Shown one piece after another: positions 1-9,011 of a stretch of DNA of 64,000 nt. The notes under the pieces were generated by a model that worked only from the letters and a program-made list of their open reading frames with translations, did no database searches and was not told where the DNA came from. The stretch comes from Caryophanales bacterium UBA6449 (GTDB lineage Bacteria; Bacillota_I; Bacilli_A; RFN20; CAG-288): assembly GCA_002437105.1 (NCBI GenBank), contig DJOB01000006.1, positions 1-64,000 of the forward strand, given 5' to 3'. The first letter of the stretch is position 1, and every line of letters begins with the position of its first letter. A program made the position numbers and the translations under genes.

Positions 1-173
1 CCGAGTTTTCAAGGATCGATTTCTTGCTCGCCCCGTTAGGGGCAGCAATAGATATCATCTCATATCTTCGAATCTGTGTCAACATCTTTTTTTGATGTTT
101 CTGCGGATCCATCGCGATATGCGATGACGGCTGCCAGCCCTCTCGGACCGGCGGCGAAGCAGTATTTAACCAC
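1..173 (-). other. possible 5' part of a gene interrupted or misread in a T7 run
   Basis: On the minus strand a GTG at 173 follows a perfect AGGAGG (179-184) at a 5-base spacing. It opens a 37-codon frame starting MVKYCFAAGPRG that stops at 60-62. A second frame, open to the window edge, reads ...MLTQIRRYEMISIAAPNGAS. Changing one base in the run of seven T at 87-93 would join the two into one gene running off the left edge. I do not recognise the product. It could be a sequence error, a pseudogene, a programmed shift, or chance. The strong ribosome-binding site and the terminator just upstream (247-273) favour a real gene start. Confidence 0.3.
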
Positions 174-246
174 TCTCGCCTCCTAGCGTCAATAGGTGAT
201 TTAAAAATATTTGCGACTTTCGACAGATCACTCGAAGAAAATACAA

Positions 247-273
247 AAAATCCAGCGATAAACGCTGGATTTT
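247..273 (-). terminator. intrinsic terminator after rpiB
   Basis: An 11-bp stem (247-257 with 263-273) around a 5-base loop carries A/T runs on both sides, so on the minus strand the hairpin ends in a T run. It lies 26 bases past the rpiB stop codon. Confidence 0.75.
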
Positions 274-298
274 CTAGGGTAGACAGACCTTGGGGAAA

Positions 299-748
299 TC
301 AGATCCGCTCTCCACCTTCCACCTTCATCATCTCATCGACGCGCCGAGCGTGCCGACCCGCCTCGAATTTCGATCCTAAGAAGATATCTATTCTTCTTAT
401 GATGTCAGCCACCGGCATGAATTTAGTGCCGAAACAGATGGCATTAGCGTTATTGTGCTGTCGCGCCAGAGCGGCCACCTCATCGTTATAGAGGATAGCC
501 GCCCTAACCCCTTTAACCTTATTAGCCACCATGCACATACCCTCGCCGGAATTGCAGATCAGAACGGCGATGTCGGCCTTGCCATCCAGCAGATCGAAAG
601 CAGCTCGAGAGCCGAAGATCGGATAGTCGCAGGAATCCAGACTATCGGTTCCGCGGTCGGTCACCTCGTACCCCTCCTTCTTCAGGTGGTCAATGACCTG
701 CGCCTTAGCGGCGAATCCTCCGTGATCGGATGCGATGGATATCCTCAT
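299..748 (-). CDS. rpiB: ribose 5-phosphate isomerase B / RpiB-LacA-LacB family
   Basis: This 149-residue protein is full length for RpiB, a cytoplasmic sugar-phosphate isomerase that interconverts ribose 5-phosphate and ribulose 5-phosphate in the pentose phosphate pathway. The N-terminal ASDHGG motif (residues 7-12), DYP, the CNSGEGM loop with the expected active-site cysteine (about residue 65), HNNANAICFG and the C-terminal GRHARRVDEM all fit the family. Related LacA/LacB subunits act on galactose 6-phosphate, but they occur as pairs and this one is single. The gene starts one base after the tsaC/sua5 stop, so the two form an operon. Confidence 0.9.
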   Translation of the reverse strand: MRISIASDHGGFAAKAQVIDHLKKEGYEVTDRGTDSLDSCDYPIFGSRAAFDLLDGKADIAVLICNSGEGMCMVANKVKGVRAAILYNDEVAALARQHNNANAICFGTKFMPVADIIRRIDIFLGSKFEAGRHARRVDEMMKVEGGERI

Positions 749-749
749 T

Positions 750-1361
750 CTATCTAGCCTCCTTCCAGACCTTCTCGATCTCTTCGCGCGTCACTTTACC
801 CGCTCTCAACACCACTGGATCCGCCCCTGTCAACAGGACGACCGTCGAAGGGATCGCATCGCCCGTGGGAGCGGCAATCACTCCATCCAGCTCGTCACCG
901 AACACCCTATTCACCTCTTCGGCACTCGAGCAGGGCTTCTCTCCCGATCTGTTCGCCGAAGGGACAAGAAGAGGAATATCGACAGTCCGGAGAAGCTTCA
1001 ACAGTCCAGGGTGAGCCGGGATCCGAATCCCTATCGTCGGTCCGTTCAGAGCGGCAAAATCAGGAACGGTATCCTTTCTCTTGAAGATGAACGTCACCTC
1101 GCCGGGCATGAACTTCTCGATCAGCTTCTGCTGCTTAGGAGTGACATAGGCGTACTCGCCGATCTTCGCAACCTCGCCTAGCATCATGGTGAAAGGTTTA
1201 TCAGCCGGGCGCCGCTTCACCTTGACCAGCCGGTCGAAGGACTCCTTCCGGTCGAACCGGCATCCGATCCCATAGACCGTCTCGGTAGGGAAGGCGACCA
1301 AGCCTCCTCCCGCTAGAATTTCAGCTACCTCTTCCACATCATCGAATGTGAACTGCTTCAT
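750..1361 (-). CDS. tsaC: threonylcarbamoyl-AMP synthase, short YrdC type
   Basis: The product catalyses the first step of t6A modification of ANN-decoding tRNAs, making threonylcarbamoyl-AMP from threonine, bicarbonate and ATP in the cytoplasm. The 203 residues form one YrdC domain: PTETVYGIG near residue 26, the KVKRRPADKPF nucleotide-binding loop, and PSANRSGEKP further on. It lacks the C-terminal Sua5 domain of the long form, so TsaC/YrdC is the better name. The start follows GGGAGGG at about 11 bases. rpiB follows immediately, with one base between stop and start. Confidence 0.88.
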   Translation of the reverse strand: MKQFTFDDVEEVAEILAGGGLVAFPTETVYGIGCRFDRKESFDRLVKVKRRPADKPFTMMLGEVAKIGEYAYVTPKQQKLIEKFMPGEVTFIFKRKDTVPDFAALNGPTIGIRIPAHPGLLKLLRTVDIPLLVPSANRSGEKPCSSAEEVNRVFGDELDGVIAAPTGDAIPSTVVLLTGADPVVLRAGKVTREEIEKVWKEAR

Positions 1362-1425
1362 AGTTGTTCAGACCCTCCCTGCAATAACCTAGAATATAAT
1401 CCTACCGAAAGAGCGAGTGATATAG
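1362..1425. promoter_or_regulatory. divergent promoter region of tsaC and the gdpP-like gene
   Basis: This 64-base gap separates divergently read genes. A plus-strand TATAAT lies at 1395-1400, but I see no convincing -35 box. The gene it would serve has only a weak purine-rich ribosome-binding site (GAGCGAG). Confidence 0.4.
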
Positions 1426-3549
1426 ATGAGCAGCAATACAGATAAGGTCAGCCGAGAACCTGAGAGAAAGGTTCACCGCACGCACGGACTCCATCGTCGG
1501 AGGAGAGGCGCACTATCAGCGGTAGAGAGGGACTTGAAGTACCTAGCGATCTCCTTCTCCCTCTTCACCCTCGTCTTTCTCGGCCTCCTCGGAGCGATCC
1601 TGGGTCTATCGGCCACCCATAAAGAATTGATCGCCGATCCTCGCTGGCTCATCCCCCTCGTAGCAGTGTGCCTCCTAGGTGTCGGCCTCCTGACCTTCTT
1701 CGCTATCACCTTCTACCGGGACCGCGAGGCGGAGCGAAAGAAGGCGACATCCGTCCTCACCTCCGGAGCCTTGGAGATCTCGACCTTCGGACAGACGGGA
1801 ATCATCGCTCTGGATCAGGATGGAAAGATCATATGGCTATCGTCCTACCTGCTGGACAACGGATTCAGAGGGATAGGCGCCTCCCCATCCACCATCTCGG
1901 AAGAGCTGCAGAACTGCGCTGACCGCGGCGATGACAAACCCGTCAACTTCACCTGGGAGAACCGTCAGTACCGCGCCTGGTACGTGATGAACGACAGCTG
2001 CTTCTATGTTCAGGATGTCACCATGCTGACCTGTCTGAACGATGCCATGGTCAGCGAAGCTCCGATCATGGCCATCATTCAAGTCGATAACTTCCAGGTC
2101 ATCGAGAGCCGCAGCGATGTCGAGATCGCCCGGGCCACCGATAGCATCAGAGCGGTGCTCAACGCCTTTGCCACTAAGTATCGCGTCTCGATCATCCAGA
2201 CATCGGATTCGTCTTTCACGATGCTAGGGCAATATTCCAATTTTCTAGCTATGAAGAAGGATGGCTTTACTCTCTGCAACGATATGAAGGCGGCGACCGA
2301 GGGAGAGATCACCCTCTCCATCGGTCTAGCCTCAGGCTCGAACAGCTTCAACAGCCTGTCTAAGAGCGCGAGCGACTGCCTCGAAATCTCGCTCTCGCGC
2401 GGAGGCGACCAGCTGACGATCGCAGACGAAGACCGGATATCCTACATCGGTGGCGACAATATCGCCCAGCTCTCCAACCGGGCGAGCCTGATGCGCTGGG
2501 ATCGCGGGCTGATATCCGAGATCAAGAAGGCTGCCAATGTCTTCGTCGTCCCTCCGCGCGACATGGGTTTCGACGAGCTGGGAGCGACGATGGGACTGTA
2601 CGAGCTCTGCACCGCCTGTTCCATCCCCGCGTACTGGATCTATAAGCTCGACGGCATAACCGATGAGCGGACGCGCGCCTCGACCTCCAAGAGCTGCCTC
2701 AAAGCCCGCAAGGAAGGAATAGCCAAAGAGGCTTACGAGGCGATCAGAGAGATCAGCAACAACACGCTGATCATCTGCGTAGGCTTCGACAGTCCCGAGT
2801 ACTCCATTGCTCCCGAAGTATTCAGCACCGGAAAGGATACGCGCGTCATCATCATCTCCAACCGCTCGCACGACTCGAGCTTCACCAAGCCGGTTCTGAC
2901 CCTGAACTCCTCCTCGTCCAGCTGCTACTCGGAGCTGGTGGCTGGCCTTCTCGAGCTATCTCCCCTCTCGGTAGAGATCAAGAGATTCAGCGCTACCCTC
3001 TTATATACCGGTATCCTGGATCGCACCAAGAACTTCTCTAGAAGGACCACGAGCTCCACCTTCCTGGCCGCCGCCTTCCTGATCGGCGAGGGAGCCGAGA
3101 GCGATAACGCCCAGCAGATGCTCAGAGAATCGGGCGAGCGATTCACCACCAAGATCGAGATCCTCTCCAACTCCATCCGCCCCTTCCCCGGCATCCTGAT
3201 CTGCAGCGATCCCGACTGGAAGGACACGCCCTTAACCCCGGACGCTGCCACCGACGCGGTCGCCGCCGCGCTCAGCATCGATGGCGTCCGGCTCGCCTTC
3301 GCCATCTGCTCCTCGGGCGAGCACGAGTTCATCATCGCCGGAGACGGCGATGGTTCGATCGATGTGAACAGCATGATCAGGAGCCTCTCCAACAGGACGC
3401 AGATAGTCGATGACACCCTGACTACCAGGATCGAATCCTCCGATATCAAAGAGGTGACCAACCTTCTCATATCCCGGCTGGCCCACACTCTGAACGTCGA
3501 GGATCCCACGGTGAAAGAGGAGGTGAAGAACGATGCGCAGAATAGCTAG
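1426..3549 (+). CDS. GdpP-like protein with a degenerate DHH site (probable pseudoenzyme)
   Basis: This 707-residue paralogue has the whole GdpP architecture: a basic N-terminus, two membrane segments (about 40-62 and 73-97), a PAS-like region (about 118-200), a degenerate GGDEF domain ending in GGDQ (326-329), and a DHH/DHHA1-like C-terminal half. Compared with the next gene, the metal-binding HxxxDxD reads PPRDMGFDE (376-384), the DHH triad is replaced by a stretch reading IISNRSHD, and the C-terminal GGGH is absent. The Asp in GILDRTKNF is kept. I infer that c-di-AMP hydrolysis is lost and that the protein may regulate or pair with its neighbour. Its last 17 bases overlap the start of the intact gdpP, which implies coupled translation. 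Confidence 0.8.
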   Translation: MSSNTDKVSREPERKVHRTHGLHRRRRGALSAVERDLKYLAISFSLFTLVFLGLLGAILGLSATHKELIADPRWLIPLVAVCLLGVGLLTFFAITFYRDREAERKKATSVLTSGALEISTFGQTGIIALDQDGKIIWLSSYLLDNGFRGIGASPSTISEELQNCADRGDDKPVNFTWENRQYRAWYVMNDSCFYVQDVTMLTCLNDAMVSEAPIMAIIQVDNFQVIESRSDVEIARATDSIRAVLNAFATKYRVSIIQTSDSSFTMLGQYSNFLAMKKDGFTLCNDMKAATEGEITLSIGLASGSNSFNSLSKSASDCLEISLSRGGDQLTIADEDRISYIGGDNIAQLSNRASLMRWDRGLISEIKKAANVFVVPPRDMGFDELGATMGLYELCTACSIPAYWIYKLDGITDERTRASTSKSCLKARKEGIAKEAYEAIREISNNTLIICVGFDSPEYSIAPEVFSTGKDTRVIIISNRSHDSSFTKPVLTLNSSSSSCYSELVAGLLELSPLSVEIKRFSATLLYTGILDRTKNFSRRTTSSTFLAAAFLIGEGAESDNAQQMLRESGERFTTKIEILSNSIRPFPGILICSDPDWKDTPLTPDAATDAVAAALSIDGVRLAFAICSSGEHEFIIAGDGDGSIDVNSMIRSLSNRTQIVDDTLTTRIESSDIKEVTNLLISRLAHTLNVEDPTVKEEVKNDAQNS

Positions 3550-5521
3550 AGAATTAGCGATCGCCGCCGCCGTGTTCGGCGTGGCGGGCGCGCTGATGAT
3601 CGCCGTGCTCGCCGCCTGCATCGCCCTCGTGCCCTTCGCCCACTACTGGATCGTCTGCGCCTCCATCGCCGCTGGATACATCATCGCTCTCGCAGTCACC
3701 GCCTTCACGATCTACATCCGGGGAAAGAACTTCCAGGATGGAGGTGACCTTCCCCTCAAGGAGATCTACGGTTCCGAGGTGGGTGAGGAATTCTCCCACG
3801 GTAAGATTGGAATCATCGTCACCGACGAGCGAGGATTCATCCTCTACCAGAGCGAATACCTCAGCCAAGGCGTGAATCTAAAGGTCACCGGCCGCAATAT
3901 CGCCGAGCTCTCCGATCGGTTCAAGAACCTCATGGAGAACACCTCGGAAGCCATCCCTCAGACCCACATCGATATCGAGAGCCGAAGGTACGAGGTCGAG
4001 TACATCAAGCACGGCAACCTCTTCATCCTCAAGGATGTGACCGCCCTCAAGAACAAGCAGCGCGATTACTTGAACTCGGCCCCCATCGTCGCCTTCGCGC
4101 GGATCGACAAGTACGACGAGCTGGTGACAACTACCGACGAGGTCACCCTCTCGCGGTGGATGAACCGGGTGCGAGATACCCTGTTCGACATCGCCGAAGG
4201 AAAATACTTCATCAAGAGCATCAGCAGCGATACCTACATGATCCTAGGCCAATTCTCCAACGCCTTCCAGATCAATAACGGCGAGCTCGACCTGATCAGC
4301 CGCGTAAGAAATATCAGCGTCAAGGGAAACGAGCCCCTCTCGACCATCTCCATCGGCGCCGCCTACGACTATCCCGATATGGCCTCCGCCTGCGACAGCG
4401 CGATGCGCAACCTGGATATGGCGGAAGCCCGAGGCGGCGATCAGGCGCTGATATCCCACTTCGCGGATAAGTCCGACTATATCGGCGGAAAGACCGAATC
4501 GAAAGCCTCGATCAACCGGGCCAAGATCCGCCTGCTATCCAAGGGCCTCATCGACGCTATCAAGGGCGCCAACCTGGTCCTGACCATGGGTCACTACAAT
4601 GCGGACTTCGACAGCATCGGCGCCTGCCTAGGCATCCGGGCGATCGCCCAGTCCCTCGGCGTGAACTGCCGGATCGTCTACGCCCACGAGAACACCGAGG
4701 CGGAATGCGCCAAAGCCTTCGAAGAATTCTGCGGAGAGGATTTGAAGAAGATCACGATCCCCTACTCGGAAGCACTGGGAATCAAGGACTCCAAGACCCT
4801 CATCGTCCTCGTCGATGTCTCCCAGCCGGAGCGGCTCGTCTATCCTAACTTCATCAGCTACGATTCGGATGTCGACGTCGCGATCGTCGACCATCACCGC
4901 CGCTCCAATCAGACCTTCAAGCGCTGCGTCTACGACGGCAGCGATTCCTCCGCCTCATCCGCCTGCGAGCTTCTCGCCTCCTACATCGAGAACGCCCCAC
5001 TGCACATCGACCTGCCCAGCCGCGTCGCAACGCTGATGCTAGCTGGCACCATCATCGATACCACGAGGTTCCGTAGCAAGGTCTCCGAACCGACCTTCCG
5101 CGCCATGTCGTTCCTGATGAACCGCGGCGCCTCTACCACGATCGCCAACCAGATCACCAAGGAGGACTACCAACAGTTCAAGGAGAAGATCAAATTCCTC
5201 CAGAACACCCAGAAGATCAACGGCAACATCTGCCTCGCCATCAATCCCGACCACGACGAGATCGTCAGCCCCACCATGCTAGCGATGGTGGCCAACCAGG
5301 CCATGACCATCTCGGAGAACGATGCCGCCTTCGCCATCAGCCGCGTCTCGACCACCAAAGTCGGAATATCCGGACGCTCCAACCGCGACTTCAACGTCGA
5401 ATCGGTGCTCAAGAAGCTGGGTGGCGGTGGGCACTTTTCCGCCGCCGCGACCACCATCGAGAGCACGGATGTGAACGAGGTGGTAAGCATGCTGACCGAT
5501 GTGCTGACGGAAGACATGTAG
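3533..5521 (+). CDS. gdpP: c-di-AMP phosphodiesterase GdpP (DHH family)
   Basis: This membrane-bound enzyme hydrolyses c-di-AMP to pApA and so controls osmotic and cell-wall homeostasis in Firmicutes. Its 662 residues match the family length: two membrane helices (about 8-33 and 38-62), a PAS domain (about 85-170), a degenerate GGDEF domain (GGDQ 301-304) and an intact DHH/DHHA1 phosphodiesterase. The expected ligands are visible: H354, D358, D360, D428, D453-H454-H455, and GGGGHF at 630-635. A GGAGGTG ribosome-binding site sits inside the end of the upstream paralogue. rplI and dnaB follow, as in Bacillus gdpP-rplI-dnaC. Confidence 0.93.
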   Translation: MRRIARELAIAAAVFGVAGALMIAVLAACIALVPFAHYWIVCASIAAGYIIALAVTAFTIYIRGKNFQDGGDLPLKEIYGSEVGEEFSHGKIGIIVTDERGFILYQSEYLSQGVNLKVTGRNIAELSDRFKNLMENTSEAIPQTHIDIESRRYEVEYIKHGNLFILKDVTALKNKQRDYLNSAPIVAFARIDKYDELVTTTDEVTLSRWMNRVRDTLFDIAEGKYFIKSISSDTYMILGQFSNAFQINNGELDLISRVRNISVKGNEPLSTISIGAAYDYPDMASACDSAMRNLDMAEARGGDQALISHFADKSDYIGGKTESKASINRAKIRLLSKGLIDAIKGANLVLTMGHYNADFDSIGACLGIRAIAQSLGVNCRIVYAHENTEAECAKAFEEFCGEDLKKITIPYSEALGIKDSKTLIVLVDVSQPERLVYPNFISYDSDVDVAIVDHHRRSNQTFKRCVYDGSDSSASSACELLASYIENAPLHIDLPSRVATLMLAGTIIDTTRFRSKVSEPTFRAMSFLMNRGASTTIANQITKEDYQQFKEKIKFLQNTQKINGNICLAINPDHDEIVSPTMLAMVANQAMTISENDAAFAISRVSTTKVGISGRSNRDFNVESVLKKLGGGGHFSAAATTIESTDVNEVVSMLTDVLTEDM

Positions 5522-5630
5522 CAGTCCCGACACCGCTCTCGCTCCCCGTAAACTACAACTGTCTTAGAATGAGAGAAATGAACGATAATATAGAACTGCT
5601 AAAGAGGGTATTCCCTCGAGGAGGTTGCCT

Positions 5631-6092
5631 ATGAAAGTTCTGATGAGAAAAGACCTGAGAAAAGTCGGAAAAGCGGGAGATGTGATCGATGTATCCGACG
5701 GATACGGAGCTAATTACCTGATCCCTAACGGCTATGCGGTCCAGTACACCAAAGAAGCAGTCAAGATGCGCGAGAAGGAGCTTCTCGAAGCCGCTAAGGA
5801 GAAGGCTCTGAAGATCGCGGAGGCCGAGAAGATTGCGGCCCAGCTCCAGGGAATCACCTTCAAATTCCAAGCGAGCGTCGGAAATCGCGGCGCGATGATC
5901 GGCACCATCTCGATCAAGGAGCTGAAGAAAGCTCTGAGGGAGCAGCTGAACATCAGCGTGGACAAGGAGGACTTCCCCGAGCACAACATGATAAATGCGT
6001 TCGGTCTCTCCCACGTCAAGGTCGAGCTCTACAAGGGCGTGTTCGGAACCATGAACGTCCTGGTCGAGCCTAAACCCAGCGAAAAGAAGTAG
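5631..6092 (+). CDS. rplI: large ribosomal subunit protein bL9
   Basis: The 153-residue protein begins MKVLMRKDLRKVGKAGD and carries the N-terminal domain (GYGANYLIPNGYA), the long connecting helix rich in Lys, Glu and Ala (about 40-75) and the C-terminal domain of bL9, which binds 23S rRNA near the L1 stalk. I chose the ATG at 5631, six bases after GAGGAGG, over a TTG six bases earlier. It sits between gdpP and dnaB in the conserved Firmicutes order. Confidence 0.95.
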   Translation: MKVLMRKDLRKVGKAGDVIDVSDGYGANYLIPNGYAVQYTKEAVKMREKELLEAAKEKALKIAEAEKIAAQLQGITFKFQASVGNRGAMIGTISIKELKKALREQLNISVDKEDFPEHNMINAFGLSHVKVELYKGVFGTMNVLVEPKPSEKK

Positions 6093-6096
6093 CACG

Positions 6097-6126
6097 ATAT
6101 CGAGGATGCGTGAGCGTCCTCGATAT
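6097..6126 (+). terminator. hairpin between rplI and dnaB, possible weak terminator
   Basis: A 10-bp perfect stem (6097-6106 with 6117-6126) is followed by only a short T stretch. It may reduce read-through or process the transcript rather than end it, because dnaB starts 16 bases later with no clear promoter. Confidence 0.55.
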
Positions 6127-6142
6127 TTGAATGGAGATAGAT

Positions 6143-7711
6143 ATGGACAGAGATAACACGAACTACGCTGAGCGCGCGATACTCGGCATGTGCCTCTCCG
6201 ACAAGGACACGCTGATCGACTGCGTCTCCTCGATGACGGAGAGCGACTTCGCAGGCAAGGAGAATCAACTCGTCTTTCGCGCCCTGACCTACGCCATCGT
6301 CAACCGCAAGCCCACCACCCTGACCTCGATCCTCGAGATCATGGAAAGCCAGGGGACCAAGGACGAGGCGGGTGGCGAACAGTACCTGCAGAACCTGCTC
6401 TACGACGCGGATGATATCGAGAACTTCAAGGACTACTACGCCCTGGTCAAAAACAAGTCTTCCATCCGGCAGCTCTACTCGGCAGCAAGAGGAATCTCTC
6501 AAGCGATTGAAAAAGGTGGTATCGACGACATACCAGCTTTTCTCGTCGATTCTATCTCGAAGATAAACGCTATCGGTGAGAGCCATCTAGCGGGTGGATT
6601 CAAGTCGATGGTCCAGATTCTCGACTCGACTTTGACCGGCATCCAAAACGAGTACGACATCTCGCACCAGCCCGGATTCGATCCCGACTGCCCCGGCGTC
6701 AATACCGGATATAAGGACATGAACCTGCTGACGGGCGGCTTCAAGAAGACCGAGTACACCATCATCGGTGCACGCCCCTCAGTCGGTAAGACGGCCTTCG
6801 GCATCAACCTAGCGCTCAAGGCGGCCGAGCGGGGCACTGCCGTCGCCTTCTTCTCGCTGGAGATGTCCGCTGAGTCGATCGTCAAGAGGATGCTCTCGAA
6901 CCGGGCTCAGCTCACCAGCAAGGCGATCTCAGACCTGGGTTTCGCCTTCGGTAAAAATACCAACAACCAGATGGATGTGCCCGCCTCCATCAAGGGAGAC
7001 AGCCTGCAGATCGCTAACGCTGATATGCTCCGCAAGGGCATCATGGATCTGCGCAATCTCCCCATCTATATCGACGATAATCCGGGAACGACCGTCGTCG
7101 CGATCGAAGCGGAGATCCAGAAGCTGCAGCGGAAGGTACCCAAGCTCGGTCTGGTGATCATCGACTACCTCGGTCTCATCACCTCCGCCGGCTCCACCAT
7201 GTCCCGCACCGATAACCGCGCGACCGTCGTCGGCGATATCTCGCGCGCCCTGAAAGGGATAGCCAGGAATCTGAAGATCCCCCTGGTCGTACTCTGCCAG
7301 CTGAACCGCGAGGCCGCTGGAAGGATCGGAAACCACGAGCCCCAGCTCTCGGATCTCAAAGATTCCGGATCCATCGAGGCGGACGCCGATGTGGTCATGC
7401 TGATCCACCGCGATGACTACTACAGCGATACGACGAAGTCGGATGAGGCGGACAGCAGCGAGGATGGAGCCCACGTGGACGACGGCACAGACAACAGTGC
7501 CTTCTTCACCGATAAGAATGGCAAGCGCCATCTGGTCTCCGATATCGATCCCTCCAAGAGCGTATCCCACACCATCGTCAAAGTGGCGAAGAACCGAAAC
7601 GGCGCGACGGGAAATGTGGATTTCGCCTTCAACAAGGCGTTCTGCCGCTTCGAGCCCTACTCTCCCGATACTGAAGAACCCGAGGTGGGCCCCGAGGGAT
7701 TCACCCAGTGA
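6143..7711 (+). CDS. dnaB: replicative DNA helicase
   Basis: DnaB unwinds the fork as a hexamer and partners with DnaG. The N-terminal domain (NYAERAILGMCL onward) is followed by the RecA-like ATPase core with Walker A ARPSVGKTA near residue 210, a Walker B ending VIIDYLGLI, and SLEMSAESI. I prefer the ATG at 6143, six bases after GGAG, to one four codons upstream. At 522 residues it is longer than usual Firmicutes forms (about 450). Most of the excess is an acidic stretch between HRDDYY and the final KVAKNRNG motif (about 7424-7573), where relatives have a short loop. The stop overlaps walJ by four bases. Confidence 0.93.
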   Translation: MDRDNTNYAERAILGMCLSDKDTLIDCVSSMTESDFAGKENQLVFRALTYAIVNRKPTTLTSILEIMESQGTKDEAGGEQYLQNLLYDADDIENFKDYYALVKNKSSIRQLYSAARGISQAIEKGGIDDIPAFLVDSISKINAIGESHLAGGFKSMVQILDSTLTGIQNEYDISHQPGFDPDCPGVNTGYKDMNLLTGGFKKTEYTIIGARPSVGKTAFGINLALKAAERGTAVAFFSLEMSAESIVKRMLSNRAQLTSKAISDLGFAFGKNTNNQMDVPASIKGDSLQIANADMLRKGIMDLRNLPIYIDDNPGTTVVAIEAEIQKLQRKVPKLGLVIIDYLGLITSAGSTMSRTDNRATVVGDISRALKGIARNLKIPLVVLCQLNREAAGRIGNHEPQLSDLKDSGSIEADADVVMLIHRDDYYSDTTKSDEADSSEDGAHVDDGTDNSAFFTDKNGKRHLVSDIDPSKSVSHTIVKVAKNRNGATGNVDFAFNKAFCRFEPYSPDTEEPEVGPEGFTQ

Positions 7712-8487
7712 GATACCTCAATGTAGGATCGGGTTCATCCGGAAACTCGACCATCATCTATACGGCCGACACCACCATCATCATCGACTGTGGAGTCAGC
7801 AAGAAGAGGATCGTGGACTGCCTGCACACCATCGGTAAGGATCTGACGGATGTCGACGCCCTCCTCATCACTCACCGGCATGAGGATCACACCAAGTACC
7901 TCAAAGCTCTCGCTCCCGTCCTCGCCGCCCGCACCTACTCCGGAGACGATTTCAACATCGAAGAGGACTACCGGAAGAGCAACACGCTCCTCCCCTTTCA
8001 GAGACTGACGATAAGGGGTCTCGAGATCACCGCCCTTCCCATCTCCCACGATGTTCCCAACTCCATGGGCTACCTCTTGAAAGAGATGAAGACCGGTACC
8101 CGACTGATGTATATGACCGATACCGGCTATATCCCCTTCAAGGATCTCGGATACTGCAAGGATTGCGAATACTACCTGCTCGAGAGCAATCACGACCCCG
8201 AGATGCTCATGAGATCGGATCGGAACAACTGGTTGAAGATGAGGATCATCGGTGACCGGGGCCACCTGTCCAACGAGCAGTCGGCCCACTATCTGACCAT
8301 GATCGTCGGTCCCCACACGAAGGAGATCGCCCTGGCTCACCTGTCGAGGGACTGCAACACGCCCCAGATCGCGACGAAAACCTTCCACGATGTCTTCCTG
8401 GCCCAGTTCGGCCAGGTCCCCCCGGTCATTCTCAAGACTCTCGACGCCAAGACGCCGACCTCAGGTGGAGATACCATCAACCGATGA
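7708..8487 (+). CDS. walJ: metallo-beta-lactamase fold hydrolase, WalJ/YycJ-like
   Basis: The 259-residue protein has the binuclear metal site of the metallo-beta-lactamase superfamily: THRHEDH (H56, H58, D60, H61), ISHD, and a second half with MTDTGY, ESNHD and the family-typical RGHLSNEQSA and AHLSRDCN. This pattern matches WalJ/YycJ, a cytoplasmic nuclease-like protein usually found near walKR or the replication genes and linked to DNA replication and cell-wall control. The start is a GTG overlapping the dnaB stop (GTGA), indicating translational coupling. walKR themselves are not in the window. Confidence 0.85.
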   Translation: MRYLNVGSGSSGNSTIIYTADTTIIIDCGVSKKRIVDCLHTIGKDLTDVDALLITHRHEDHTKYLKALAPVLAARTYSGDDFNIEEDYRKSNTLLPFQRLTIRGLEITALPISHDVPNSMGYLLKEMKTGTRLMYMTDTGYIPFKDLGYCKDCEYYLLESNHDPEMLMRSDRNNWLKMRIIGDRGHLSNEQSAHYLTMIVGPHTKEIALAHLSRDCNTPQIATKTFHDVFLAQFGQVPPVILKTLDAKTPTSGGDTINR

Positions 8488-8963
8488 GCCGGATCAGATT
8501 CATCCTCGTCGGTAAGAGCCACTCGGCGGAGATAGATAGCCTATGCGAGATGTACAGAGAGCGGCTCCTCAAGTACGCCGACACTAGCATCGTCTATCTC
8601 AAGGATAAAAAGCTGCCCGATCATCCTTCAAAGGCACAGATCGACCAGGCGCTCGCCACCGAAGGGGACTCGATACTAAAATCGCTCTCGCGGACGGATC
8701 AGGTCATCGCGCTCGATCTCAGAGGCCGGGAGAGCACGAGCGAGGAGTTCGCCGCTAAACTGTCCACCTTCCTATCATCTTCGCCCTCGATCGTCTTCGT
8801 CATCGGCAGCTCATACGGGATGAGCGACGCGGTGCGGAAGCGGGCAAACTACCTGTGGAAGCTATCCTCTCTCACCTTCACCCATCCTCTAGCCCTCCTG
8901 ATATCGATGGAGCAGGTCTATCGGGGACTGAAGATCGCCCGGGGAGAGGTGTATCAAAAATAA
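8484..8963 (+). CDS. rlmH: 23S rRNA (pseudouridine1915-N3)-methyltransferase
   Basis: RlmH is a SPOUT enzyme that methylates pseudouridine 1915 in helix 69 of 23S rRNA on assembled ribosomes. The 159 residues include ALDLRGRESTSEEFA, the SAM-binding FVIGSSYGM loop (usually FVIGGS.G) and the C-terminal knot EQVYRGLKIARGEVYQK. The start overlaps the walJ stop (ATGA). It is the last gene of the gdpP-to-rlmH run, matching its position after walJ in many Firmicutes. Confidence 0.92.
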   Translation: MSRIRFILVGKSHSAEIDSLCEMYRERLLKYADTSIVYLKDKKLPDHPSKAQIDQALATEGDSILKSLSRTDQVIALDLRGRESTSEEFAAKLSTFLSSSPSIVFVIGSSYGMSDAVRKRANYLWKLSSLTFTHPLALLISMEQVYRGLKIARGEVYQK

Positions 8964-8970
8964 GCACAAT

Positions 8971-9000
8971 TTGAAAATGTAACCCAAAAAGCGTTATATT
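8971..9000 (+). promoter_or_regulatory. sigma-A promoter for tRNA-Pro
   Basis: TTGAAA at 8971-8976 and TATATT at 8995-9000 are 18 bases apart. The tRNA begins 12 bases after the -10 box. Confidence 0.65.
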
Positions 9001-9011
9001 TATGTGCTTGC

